A stretch of DNA of 57,851 nucleotides. It comes from Rhodoferax sp. Its GTDB lineage: Bacteria; Pseudomonadota; Gammaproteobacteria; Burkholderiales; Burkholderiaceae_C. Under the pieces are notes generated by a model. That model had not been told where the DNA came from. It searched no databases and saw nothing but the letters and a program-made list of their open reading frames with translations. Position numbers and translations under genes: made by a program. Within the stretch, counting starts at the first letter, position 1. Each line of letters opens with the position of its first letter. The stretch lies in assembly GCF_028715765.1 (NCBI RefSeq), contig NZ_JAQURE010000020.1, positions 1 to 57,851 on the forward strand. Direction: 5' to 3'. Shown piece by piece: positions 34,752 through 42,548 of this stretch.

Positions 34752-35419
34752 GACTTGGCTCCTTGCTGTGCCGGCTTGCCGTACTGATTGCCCTGCCCAC
34801 CCTGATCACCTTGTCCATGTGGACCTTGCTGCTTGCTACCGTAGGCTGTGCCCCAACCCCAAGCTTCGGCGCCTTTTTTCTGACGAGTCATGACACGGGT
34901 TCTGAAAATGTCAGCCACCACATCGCCATCGCCCGCTAAAAGCGCTTTGGTCGAACACATTTCGGCACAGGCCGGCAACTTGCCTTCAGCCAACCGGTTG
35001 CGACCATATTTTTCAAACTCGGCTTGGCTGCCATTGGCTTCAGGGCCACCGGCGCAGAAAGTGCACTTATCCATCTTGCCGCGCACGCCAAAGGTACCTT
35101 GGCTGGGGAACTGTGGCGCGCCAAACGGACAAGCATAGGAGCAGTAGCCGCAGCCGATGCACACGTCCTTGTCGTGCAGCACCACACCTTCGTCGGTGCG
35201 GTAAAAACAGTTCACCGGACACACCGCCATGCAAGGCGCATCGCTGCAATGCATGCAGGCCACCGAGATGGATTTTTCACCCGGCACACCGTCGTTAAGA
35301 GTGACCACGCGGCGGCGGTTCACACCCCAAGGGACTTCATGCTCGTTTTTGCAAGCGGTGACGCAGCCATTGCATTCAATACAGCGCTCTGCGTCGCAGA
35401 CAAATTTCATTCTTGCCAT
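34748..35419 (-). CDS. fdhB: Formate dehydrogenase beta subunit (four [4Fe-4S] clusters)
   Basis: 223 aa. The ferredoxin-like cysteine sets are CIECNGCVTACKN, CMHCSDAPCMAVCP, CIGCGYCSYACPF and CTFCAGG with CAEMC further on, enough for four [4Fe-4S] clusters. It lacks the C-terminal membrane helix of E. coli FdnH/FdoH (about 290 aa) and so matches the shorter FDH3-type beta subunit. It carries electrons from the catalytic subunit to the cytochrome b. No Tat leader, so it should be exported as a complex with alpha. Strong AAGGAG before ATG 35419. Confidence 0.93.
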   Translation of the reverse strand: MARMKFVCDAERCIECNGCVTACKNEHEVPWGVNRRRVVTLNDGVPGEKSISVACMHCSDAPCMAVCPVNCFYRTDEGVVLHDKDVCIGCGYCSYACPFGAPQFPSQGTFGVRGKMDKCTFCAGGPEANGSQAEFEKYGRNRLAEGKLPACAEMCSTKALLAGDGDVVADIFRTRVMTRQKKGAEAWGWGTAYGSKQQGPHGQGDQGGQGNQYGKPAQQGAKS

Positions 35420-35429
35420 GGGATTCTCC

Positions 35430-38393
35430 TTAAGCGCGTTCGATGTTGCAGACGGTTGTCTTGGTTTCTTGCATCATGGTCACGCTGTCGTAACCATAGG
35501 TGGTGCTGGTGTTGATGGCCTCGCCACGCACCACAGGTGCTGCACCAGCCGGGTAATACGCCAGCATGTCCGCCCCTTGCCAACGCCCCGAGAAGTGGAA
35601 CGGCATGAACACGGTGTCTGGCCCCACCCGCGGTGTCACCAAGGCCTGCACGTTCAGCCGTGCACCGGTGGGGGTGGAGACCCAGGCGCGCTCGCCATTG
35701 CGAATGCCTTTTTCAGCCGCCACTTTGGGGTTGATTTCAATGAACATTTCTTGCTGCAGTTCAGCCAACCAGGGGTTGGAGCGGGTTTCTTCGCCACCGC
35801 CCTCGTATTCGGTCAAACGCCCCGAGGTCATGATGAACGGGAACTTTTCATGCACCTTGTCGGCCACGTTTTTGTCTTGCACCGTCTTGTACAAGGTGGG
35901 CAAGCGCCAGAAGGCTTTCTTGTCGTCATGCGTGGGGTATTTGGCCACCAGATCAGGGCGAATGCCGTACAGCGGCTCGCGGTGTTTGGGAATGGCATCG
36001 GGAAAGTTCCAGACCACGGCACGCGCTTTGGCGTTGCCAAACACGTGGCAGCCGTGCACTTTGAGCACCACACGCTGGATGCCGCCTGAGAGGTCAGTCT
36101 TCCAGTTTTTGCCCTCTGCGGCTTTTTGTTCGACCTCGGTCAAGTCCGCCCACCAACCCAGCTTTTTCAGCAGCACGTGGTCAAACTCGGGGTAGCCGGT
36201 GGTAATTTCAGCGCCCAGCGAATGCGAACCGTCTTCAGCCAGCAGATTCACACCGTCTTTTTCCACGCCAAAGTTGGCGCGGAAGTTACCGCCGCCGTCC
36301 ATCACGTGTTTGCTGGTGTCGTACAGGTTGGGGGAACCGGGGTGCTTGAGCTCGGGCGTGCCGTAGCACGGCCAAGGCAAGCCAAAGTAGTCGCCAGTCA
36401 TGTCGTAGCCAGTTTCCTTGTCTTTCACCGTGCCTTTGCATTTGAGGGTTTTGACATCAAACGCGCCCATGTTGCGCATGTGCGCTTTGATGCGATCCGG
36501 ACTTTGGCCGGTGTAGCCAATGGTCCAGGTGGCGGTGTTGATCTCGCTCAAAATGCTCTCTGGCGTGGGCTCGTCCATGCCGTGCACTTTTTGCATTTTG
36601 TAGTTGACCGAGAGCTCTTTGCCAAAGCCCAGCTTGTCGGCAAACTGCTGCATGATCATGTGGTCAGAGCGACTTTCCCAAAGCGGTTCAATCACTTTTT
36701 CACGCCACTGGATGGAACGGTTGGAAGCCGTGACCGAGCCGCTGGTCTCAAACTGTGTGCACGCTGGCAACAGGTACACCGCGCGGTTCGGGTTCAAGTC
36801 TTCAGGCTTGCCAGGCATGGCTGCCATGGCTGCGGTGGCGGATGGATAGGGGTCGACCACCACCAGCAAGTCCAGCTTGTCCATGGCGCGTTTCATTTCC
36901 AGACCACGGGTTTGCGAGTTGGGCGAATGGCCCCAGTAAAACACGCCACGCAGGTTGCTGTCTTGGTCAATCAGCTCGTTCTTTTCCAATACGCCATCGA
37001 TCCAACGCGACACGGTGATGCCAGGTTTGGTCATCATGGCGGGTGATGCAAATTGCTTGACAATCCAGTCGTAATCCACGCCCCAGACCTTGGCGTAGTG
37101 TTTCCATGCGCCCGGAATAATGCCGTAGTAACCGGGCAGTGAGTCAGGGTTGGGGCCAACGTCAGTGGCGCCCTGCACGTTGTCGTGACCACGGAAGATG
37201 TTAGTACCGCCGCCGCTTTTGCCCACGTTACCTAACGCCAGTTGCAAGATGCACGAGGCGCGCACCATGGCGTTGCCAATGCTGTGCTGGGTTTGCCCCA
37301 TGCACCACACCAATGTGCTCGGGCGGTTCTCAGCCATCATGCGTGCCACACGCAGCACTTGGTCTTCTTTGACACCACAGACTTCTTCGACCTTGTCCGG
37401 GGTCCAGTTGGCCATCACGTCGTCACGCACCTTGTCCATGCCGTACACACGGTCGTGGATGTATTGCTTGTCTTCCCAACCGTTTTTGAACACGTGGTGC
37501 AGCACACCAAACAAAAAGGCAATGTCAGAACCCGAGCGGATGCGCACGTATTCGTCGGCCTTGGCCGCCGTGCGGGTGAAGCGCGGGTCGATCACAATCA
37601 TCTTGGTGCCGGTCTCTTTGGCGTGCAGCATGTGCAACATGCTCACCGGGTGCGCTTCAGCGGCGTTGGAGCCAATGTACAAAGCGCACTTGCTGTTTTG
37701 CATGTCGTTGTACGAATTGGTCATAGCCCCATAGCCCCAGGTGTTGGCGACACCGGCCACCGTGGTGCTGTGACAAATGCGCGCTTGGTGGTCGCAGTTG
37801 TTGGTGCCCCAGAAGCTGACAAACTTGCGCATCAGGTACGACTGTTCGTTGTTGTGCTTGGAAGACCCAATGAAATACACGCTATCAGGGCCGCTGGCTT
37901 TTTTCAGCTCTTGCATTTTGGCCGTGATCTCGTTCAAGGCAGTGTCCCAGCTGATGCGCTGGTACTTGCCATTGACCAGTTTCATGGGATAGCGCAGGCG
38001 GAACTCGCCGTGGCCATGCTCACGCAGTGCCGCACCCTTGGCGCAATGTGCGCCCAAATTGATGGGCGAGTCAAACACTGGCTCCTGGCGCACCCAGACA
38101 CCATTTTCCACCACCGCATCCACCGCGCAGCCCACCGAGCAGTGGGTGCACACGGTGCGCTTGACTTCAATCTTGCCCTCGCCTACCGCTACATTGCCGG
38201 TGGCAGCCTGGGATTTTTTGACCAGCGTCAACTGCGAGGCTGCCAGCCCCACGCCAACGCCCAGACCAGAACGGCGCAAGAAAGCTCGCCGATCCATGGT
38301 GGGCAGCGCCTGGCTCAAGCCACGACGCAGGCTGTGAACAAATGGCGCATGCACAGCATTGCCCGATGAACCAGATTTTTTGGTTAACAACAT
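35430..38393 (-). CDS. fdhA: Formate dehydrogenase alpha subunit, molybdopterin (Cys-ligand) type
   Basis: 987 aa. A Tat leader is present (DRRAFLRRSGLGVGVGLAAS, residues ~34-53), so it acts in the periplasm. The [4Fe-4S] site is C82, C85, C89 and C117 (CTHCSVGC, GAHCAKG). The Mo/W ligand position reads DHQARICHSTTV, a cysteine (C207) and not selenocysteine, so no in-frame TGA or SECIS is needed. HNNEQSYLMRK and ARICHST match the FDH family rather than nitrate reductase. Catalyses formate to CO2. GGAG ribosome site before ATG 38393; the TAT-leader peptide gene is 32 bases upstream. Confidence 0.95.
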   Translation of the reverse strand: MLLTKKSGSSGNAVHAPFVHSLRRGLSQALPTMDRRAFLRRSGLGVGVGLAASQLTLVKKSQAATGNVAVGEGKIEVKRTVCTHCSVGCAVDAVVENGVWVRQEPVFDSPINLGAHCAKGAALREHGHGEFRLRYPMKLVNGKYQRISWDTALNEITAKMQELKKASGPDSVYFIGSSKHNNEQSYLMRKFVSFWGTNNCDHQARICHSTTVAGVANTWGYGAMTNSYNDMQNSKCALYIGSNAAEAHPVSMLHMLHAKETGTKMIVIDPRFTRTAAKADEYVRIRSGSDIAFLFGVLHHVFKNGWEDKQYIHDRVYGMDKVRDDVMANWTPDKVEEVCGVKEDQVLRVARMMAENRPSTLVWCMGQTQHSIGNAMVRASCILQLALGNVGKSGGGTNIFRGHDNVQGATDVGPNPDSLPGYYGIIPGAWKHYAKVWGVDYDWIVKQFASPAMMTKPGITVSRWIDGVLEKNELIDQDSNLRGVFYWGHSPNSQTRGLEMKRAMDKLDLLVVVDPYPSATAAMAAMPGKPEDLNPNRAVYLLPACTQFETSGSVTASNRSIQWREKVIEPLWESRSDHMIMQQFADKLGFGKELSVNYKMQKVHGMDEPTPESILSEINTATWTIGYTGQSPDRIKAHMRNMGAFDVKTLKCKGTVKDKETGYDMTGDYFGLPWPCYGTPELKHPGSPNLYDTSKHVMDGGGNFRANFGVEKDGVNLLAEDGSHSLGAEITTGYPEFDHVLLKKLGWWADLTEVEQKAAEGKNWKTDLSGGIQRVVLKVHGCHVFGNAKARAVVWNFPDAIPKHREPLYGIRPDLVAKYPTHDDKKAFWRLPTLYKTVQDKNVADKVHEKFPFIMTSGRLTEYEGGGEETRSNPWLAELQQEMFIEINPKVAAEKGIRNGERAWVSTPTGARLNVQALVTPRVGPDTVFMPFHFSGRWQGADMLAYYPAGAAPVVRGEAINTSTTYGYDSVTMMQETKTTVCNIERA

Positions 38394-38425
38394 ATCAGTC
38401 TCCGAAAAACGATGAGGTGGGCGAA

Positions 38426-38635
38426 TCAGACCCGTGCTGTTTTGTAATAGTGCTGGACGTGCTCGCTCAGGGCGTATCCGCCACCTTTTTCAGGCTTGGC
38501 TGCCGGTGTTGTCGTATGAGCATCTGCCTCGGATTTCATGACAGGCATGACGCTGACCGCAGCAGCCAATGCAGAGGCGGTACCCGCGCCTAAAAAAATG
38601 GAGCGACGTGACAATCTGGATGGGGTTGAAGGCAT
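38426..38635 (-). CDS. Formate dehydrogenase region TAT-target peptide
   Basis: 69 aa from the ATG at 38635 (GAGGAG seven bases upstream). SRLSRRSIFLGAGTASALAA is a twin-arginine leader. The remaining 30 residues are polar and end GYALSEHVQHYYKTARV. Small TAT-leader proteins with this kind of tail are a recurrent partner of FDH3-type loci. The role is unknown, perhaps assembly or maturation of the alpha subunit. First gene of the operon, downstream of the sigma-54-like promoter at 38806-38820. Confidence 0.82.
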   Translation of the reverse strand: MPSTPSRLSRRSIFLGAGTASALAAAVSVMPVMKSEADAHTTTPAAKPEKGGGYALSEHVQHYYKTARV

Positions 38636-38805
38636 GAAAAGTCTCCTCAAGTGGCATGCTTATGAACTCATCAACATATCTGAGTGGCTGGAATCTAACC
38701 GCTAGAGCATGCTCATGCAAGTGGGTAAACCCACTGAGCATCCAGCTTGAAGCGCTGGTGGGTTCACATTGCTTTTGATGGGTATTTTTGAGAAGCCGTT
38801 TACTA

Positions 38806-38820
38806 GCAATAGTTATGCCA
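38806..38820 (-). promoter_or_regulatory. Sigma-54 (-24/-12) promoter for the FDH operon
   Basis: On the minus strand it reads TGGCAT-AACTA-TTGC. This matches the RpoN consensus TGGCAC-N5-TTGC in all but one of the core bases, with exact spacing. It lies about 170 bases upstream of the first FDH-operon start and points toward it. The long leader is unusual but acceptable. Not experimentally supported. Confidence 0.62.
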
Positions 38821-38922
38821 TTTCAACCAGACCGCATGCCATCAAAATTCCAGCGTTTTAGCTTGATCCAAGTCGCCATTAGGTCCATCCATGCCGATTC
38901 ATAGGTCAAAGTGTCAAAACAG

Positions 38923-38941
38923 GTGCGACAAGTTGTCGCAC
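38923..38941. promoter_or_regulatory. Perfect 19-bp palindrome, candidate enhancer site
   Basis: GTGCGACAAGTTGTCGCAC has 9-base arms around a single central G. It is centred about 112 bases upstream of the -24 element of the sigma-54 promoter, the normal distance for a bacterial enhancer-binding protein. It also lies upstream of the divergent response regulator gene, so it could serve either gene. The binding protein is unknown. Confidence 0.6.
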
Positions 38942-38944
38942 GAT

Positions 38945-38998
38945 GGGTTTTAAAACCCTTTCATGACCCCAGTAGGCGCACAGTCACACGAGCGTGAC
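38945..38998. promoter_or_regulatory. Two further inverted repeats in the divergent control region
   Basis: GGGTTTTAAAACCC (38945-38958) is a perfect 14-bp palindrome that starts four bases after the 19-bp palindrome. GTCAC-ACGAGC-GTGAC (38983-38998) is an imperfect inverted repeat with 5-base arms. Either could be an operator for the divergent genes. Nothing else is recognisable in the 427-base gap between the FDH operon and the regulator. Confidence 0.35.
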
Positions 38999-39017
38999 AG
39001 ACCATCAAAATATTTTT

Positions 39018-39038
39018 ACCCGACTAATTTAGTCGGGT
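39018..39038. promoter_or_regulatory. Candidate IscR type-1 operator
   Basis: A 10-base arm ACCCGACTAA and its perfect complement TTAGTCGGGT flank a single T. It fits the published E. coli IscR type-1 consensus (ATASYYGACT, then RWWW, then YAGTCRRSTAT) at all but two edge positions when two flanking bases each side are included. A -10-like TAGAAT at 39046-39051 would place the site over the -35 region, the usual place for repression by [2Fe-2S]-IscR. The regulator ATG follows at 39063, with no Shine-Dalgarno in between. Confidence 0.65.
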
Positions 39039-39062
39039 CTACCGATAGAATTTCTGAACACC

Positions 39063-40448
39063 ATGATGCATCCTAGCCCCCTCTTCGCACCCGCAACGGG
39101 TTCAGACAACCCTGTCCAAGCCTGGCCAGATTGGTCAATTTTGATCGTCGACGATGAGCCGGGCATGCGAAATTTTTTGGTCAAAACCTTGGTCCCCCGT
39201 TGCCATACGGTTCATGCGGTGGGCAGTGCCGAGGAAGGTGCGCAGGTTTTGCAGCTGCAACACGTGGATTTGATCGTGCTCGACATCTCATTGCCCGGCC
39301 AAAGCGGTGTGGCCTGGCTCAAAACTCTGCGTGGCCAAGGCTACCGTGGCTATGTGATTTTGATCACCGCCTTTGCCGACCTTGAAACTGCCATTGAGGC
39401 ACTGCGCGCAGGTGCATCTGATTTCATTTTGAAACCCTTTCGCGTGCCGCAAATCTTGAATGCCATCAAACATTGTTTTGACTGTGCGCGCTTGCTGCGC
39501 GAGAACTACGTGCTTAAACACACCTTGTCACGCCAAAGTGACACCCACACGGGTTTGATTGGACGATCTGCTTTCATGCAAGGTTTGCGCGCCGCACTGC
39601 CGCGCGTGGCGCAAGTTGAAAGCACGGTGCTGTTGCAAGGCGAATCAGGTACTGGCAAAGAACTGGTCGCGCGCACCCTGCATCAACTCAGCCCGCGCCA
39701 TGCAGGCCCCTTTGTGCCGGTGAACTGCGCCAGCTTGTCGGATGAGCAAATTGAGGTCACCTTGTTTGGCCAGGCCACCGCCAGCCACCTCACTGAGCGC
39801 GATGGACTTTTTTACTACGCCCAAGGTGGCACCTTGTTTTTGGATGAGGTGGCAGACCTGCCTTTGCCCATGCAGGCAGCCTTGCTGCGCGCCCTGGAAG
39901 ATTTGCAAATTCGCCCCGTGGGTAGCAACCAACTGATCCAGGTCAATGTACGCATCATGGCCGCCACCAACCGGGTGTTGCAAGACGAAGTGGCCGCGGG
40001 TCGCTTTCGCAAAGACTTGTACTTTCGCCTGCAAGTGGTTGAGATGCATTTGTTACCACTGCGCGATCGCAAGCAAGACATTGCAGATTTGGCCGCACAT
40101 TTCATGGCACAACTGGTGCCACGTTTGGGGCTTAAACCCCTAACCCTGTCGCCCGAGCACATGGCTTACCTGATGCAATACCCCTGGCCAGGCAACGCCC
40201 GTGAACTGCGCAATTTGATCGAGCGCTCTTTGATTTTGGGCGAGCTTAATGTGTCTGCCCTGTATGACATGTCCGCCCCCTGCGCGCCCTCATCGAGCCC
40301 CGCCCCGACAGATTTGCACACCCTTGAAAAACAGCACATTCAAGCCGTGCTCGACAGCGTGCAAGGGGACAAAACTCGAGCCGCAGAGCTGCTGGGTATT
40401 TCGCGGCGCACGCTTGAGCGGCGAAGCGCCGAATGGGCCACGCCATGA
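39063..40448 (+). CDS. NtrC-family response regulator with a degenerate sigma-54 contact loop
   Basis: 461 aa. The receiver (residues ~25-140) has acidic pocket VDDE and phosphoacceptor D74 (LIVLDISLPG). The AAA+ domain (~165-390) has Walker A GESGTGKE at 193-200, Walker B GGTLFLDEV, and the arginine-finger region RFRKDLYFRL. The expected GAFTGA loop after LFG is replaced by QATASHLTERDG, so contact with sigma-54 is doubtful. The C-terminal Fis-type HTH is DKTRAAELLGISRRTLERR. The cognate kinase follows with an ATGA overlap. It diverges from the FDH operon, its likely target. Two adjacent ATGs (39063, 39066) are possible starts; no ribosome site is visible. Confidence 0.88.
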   Translation: MMHPSPLFAPATGSDNPVQAWPDWSILIVDDEPGMRNFLVKTLVPRCHTVHAVGSAEEGAQVLQLQHVDLIVLDISLPGQSGVAWLKTLRGQGYRGYVILITAFADLETAIEALRAGASDFILKPFRVPQILNAIKHCFDCARLLRENYVLKHTLSRQSDTHTGLIGRSAFMQGLRAALPRVAQVESTVLLQGESGTGKELVARTLHQLSPRHAGPFVPVNCASLSDEQIEVTLFGQATASHLTERDGLFYYAQGGTLFLDEVADLPLPMQAALLRALEDLQIRPVGSNQLIQVNVRIMAATNRVLQDEVAAGRFRKDLYFRLQVVEMHLLPLRDRKQDIADLAAHFMAQLVPRLGLKPLTLSPEHMAYLMQYPWPGNARELRNLIERSLILGELNVSALYDMSAPCAPSSSPAPTDLHTLEKQHIQAVLDSVQGDKTRAAELLGISRRTLERRSAEWATP

Positions 40449-42481
40449 CACTTAACGCCTGGCGGCAACGCTGGCTGAAATTGTCGGTACGGCACAAACT
40501 GATGGTGCTGGCTTTGTTGCCCTTGGTGCTGGTGCTGCCCCTGTTGATGACTGCTTTGGTACTTTGGGGCAACGCAGCTTACGACCAGTTGCTCATCACC
40601 AAAGTGCGCAGTGACCTGGCGGTGGCGCGTGGCTATTTTTTGCAAGTGCAGTCCGAGGTGGGCAACAGCACGCAGGCCACTGCCAATTCCCATGCCTTGC
40701 ACCAAGCGCTGGCCAGCCAAAACACCCGCTTGATTGAACAAACCCTGCAAAAGGCACAGCACACGCACAGCCTGGATTTTGTCAATTTGTATACAGCAAG
40801 TGACCAAATTTTGTCTGCACACCCATCTAAAAATGAGAGCTACTCACGCTTTATTGACAAGGCTTTGAACCCATTTTTATTCAAAAATCAACAAGTGGGT
40901 ACAAACCATTTGATGCGCTTGAGTCAGGCCCAGGTGTTGCAACTTGCGCCACATTTGGCGACTCGCTTGAACATTCCCCTGGTAGCCACACCCAATGCAG
41001 CCCCCACATCACGCAGCCACGAAGACCAAGGCTTGATGATGTTGGCCAGTTATCCCATCTTGCGTGACGATGGACAAGTGCTGGCCTGGGTGCAAGCTGG
41101 CGTGCTGGTGAACCAAAATTTGCCTTTGATTGACCACATCAACCAAATTGTCTACCCCGTGGGTTCGCTGCCTTTGGGCAGCTTGGGCACCGCCACGCTG
41201 TTTCTGGACGATGTGCGCGTCACCACCAATGTGCGCTTGTTTCAAAATCAACGCGCCATTGGCACACGGGTCTCGCAAGCCGTGCGAGATGCGGTACTGA
41301 CGCGTGGCGAAACCTGGCTGGATCGCGCGTTCGTCGTCAACGACTGGTATGTCTCTGCCTATGAGCCGCTGCTGGGGGCTCAGCAAGAGCGCATTGGCAT
41401 GCTGTATGTTGGCTACTTGGAAACGCCCTTTCGACACGTCAAAACCGGGCTACTGGGGGCAGTCGTTGGCATATTTGCCTTGGTGATGATGCTGGCCGCC
41501 TGGCTGTCGCTGCGCTGGGCACGCAGTATTTTTCAACCCGTGGAGCGCATGAACCGCACCATTGAGCAAGTGGCGGCTGGGCACGCGGACGCCCGTGTGG
41601 GCACACTCAAGCAACAAGATGAACTGGGTGCCCTGGCCGTGCATTTAGATCACTTGCTTGACACGGTCAACGACAAAACTGCCCGCCTGCAACGCTGGGG
41701 GCAACAGCTTGACTTGGAAGTGGCTGCACGCACGCACGCTCTAGAAGAGAGCAACCAATCTTTGAAGCAGGCGCAAGCCCAGTTGGTGCATTCAGAAAAA
41801 TTGGCGGCCATTGGCCAAATCACCGCCAGCATGGCGCATGAGATCAACAACCCGATTGCCGTCATGCAAGGCAATCTGGATTTGATGCGGGAAACCTTGG
41901 CAGAACAGGCCCAGTCTGTGAGGCCAGAACTGACCTTGATAGATCAACAAATTGAGCGCATGCGGTTGATCGTCACGCAATTGCTGCAATACGCCAAACC
42001 CAATGATTTCGCAGGCTACGTGGTGCCAGTCGATGTGAATGATGCCTTGGCAGGTTCGCTGGTGCTGGTAGAACACGAGCTTAGCCGTGCCCAGATCACG
42101 ATTGAGCGCAGTTGGCTGGCCTCACGTCCTGTCAACATCAACCGCCAGGAGCTGCAGCAAGTCCTGATCAACTTGCTGCTCAACGCCATTCAAGCCATGC
42201 CACAGGGCGGCACCCTGACCCTGCGCAGTTTTGATCAACCGCATTCAGCGAGCGGTACCGGTGTGGTGATTCAAGTCTGCGACACCGGCTGCGGCCTGAC
42301 TGAGGCAGACCAAAATCGCCTGTTCAAGCCATTTTTCACCACCAAACACGAGGGACATGGGCTGGGCTTGTGGGTCAGTGTGGGGCTGCTGGAGCGGTAT
42401 GGCGGCAGTATTCAAGCCAAAAACCGCCGTGAGCTTGGCGAAGATTCGCCCGGTGCGGTGTTCAGTATCAATCTTTCATAG
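40445..42481 (+). CDS. Membrane sensor histidine kinase, partner of the NtrC-family regulator
   Basis: 678 aa from the ATG at 40445 (ATGA overlap with the regulator). Membrane segment 1 (LMVLALLPLVLVLPLLMTAL) and segment 2 (LLGAVVGIFALVMMLAAWLS, ~340) flank a periplasmic sensor domain of about 290 residues, probably a double-Cache fold. HAMP, a coiled coil, the HisKA His box ASMAHEINNPIAVMQGNLDL and the HATPase boxes NLLLNAIQAMPQGG and DTGCGLTEADQNRLF with KHEGHGLGLWVS follow. The signal is unknown; formate, another small carboxylate or a redox cue would suit the context. The gene ends at a shared terminator with the helicase. Confidence 0.9.
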   Translation: MTLNAWRQRWLKLSVRHKLMVLALLPLVLVLPLLMTALVLWGNAAYDQLLITKVRSDLAVARGYFLQVQSEVGNSTQATANSHALHQALASQNTRLIEQTLQKAQHTHSLDFVNLYTASDQILSAHPSKNESYSRFIDKALNPFLFKNQQVGTNHLMRLSQAQVLQLAPHLATRLNIPLVATPNAAPTSRSHEDQGLMMLASYPILRDDGQVLAWVQAGVLVNQNLPLIDHINQIVYPVGSLPLGSLGTATLFLDDVRVTTNVRLFQNQRAIGTRVSQAVRDAVLTRGETWLDRAFVVNDWYVSAYEPLLGAQQERIGMLYVGYLETPFRHVKTGLLGAVVGIFALVMMLAAWLSLRWARSIFQPVERMNRTIEQVAAGHADARVGTLKQQDELGALAVHLDHLLDTVNDKTARLQRWGQQLDLEVAARTHALEESNQSLKQAQAQLVHSEKLAAIGQITASMAHEINNPIAVMQGNLDLMRETLAEQAQSVRPELTLIDQQIERMRLIVTQLLQYAKPNDFAGYVVPVDVNDALAGSLVLVEHELSRAQITIERSWLASRPVNINRQELQQVLINLLLNAIQAMPQGGTLTLRSFDQPHSASGTGVVIQVCDTGCGLTEADQNRLFKPFFTTKHEGHGLGLWVSVGLLERYGGSIQAKNRRELGEDSPGAVFSINLS

Positions 42482-42485
42482 ATTG

Positions 42486-42521
42486 AAAAAAAGCCCACAG
42501 GCGTTAAGTCCTGTGGGCTTT
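42486..42521 (-). terminator. Terminator between convergent kinase and helicase genes
   Basis: AAAGCCCACAGG (42490-42501) pairs perfectly with CCTGTGGGCTTT (42510-42521) around an 8-base loop. On the minus strand the stem is followed by a run of seven T (42492-42486), so it is a strong terminator for the helicase transcript. It can also act on the plus strand, where a shorter T run follows. Confidence 0.9.
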
Positions 42522-42548
42522 GGATGTCAGCGCTGGTGCGTCAAGCCA

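Noticed and set aside
36126..38369. Plus-strand frames of 306 and 375 codons opposite the FDH alpha gene
   Set aside because: No recognisable protein features; the minus strand encodes the catalytic subunit with all cofactor motifs.
38806..39038. A bidirectional toxin-antitoxin or small RNA in the FDH/regulator spacer
   Set aside because: The palindromes look like operators; there is no small open frame with a ribosome site and no terminator to define an RNA gene.
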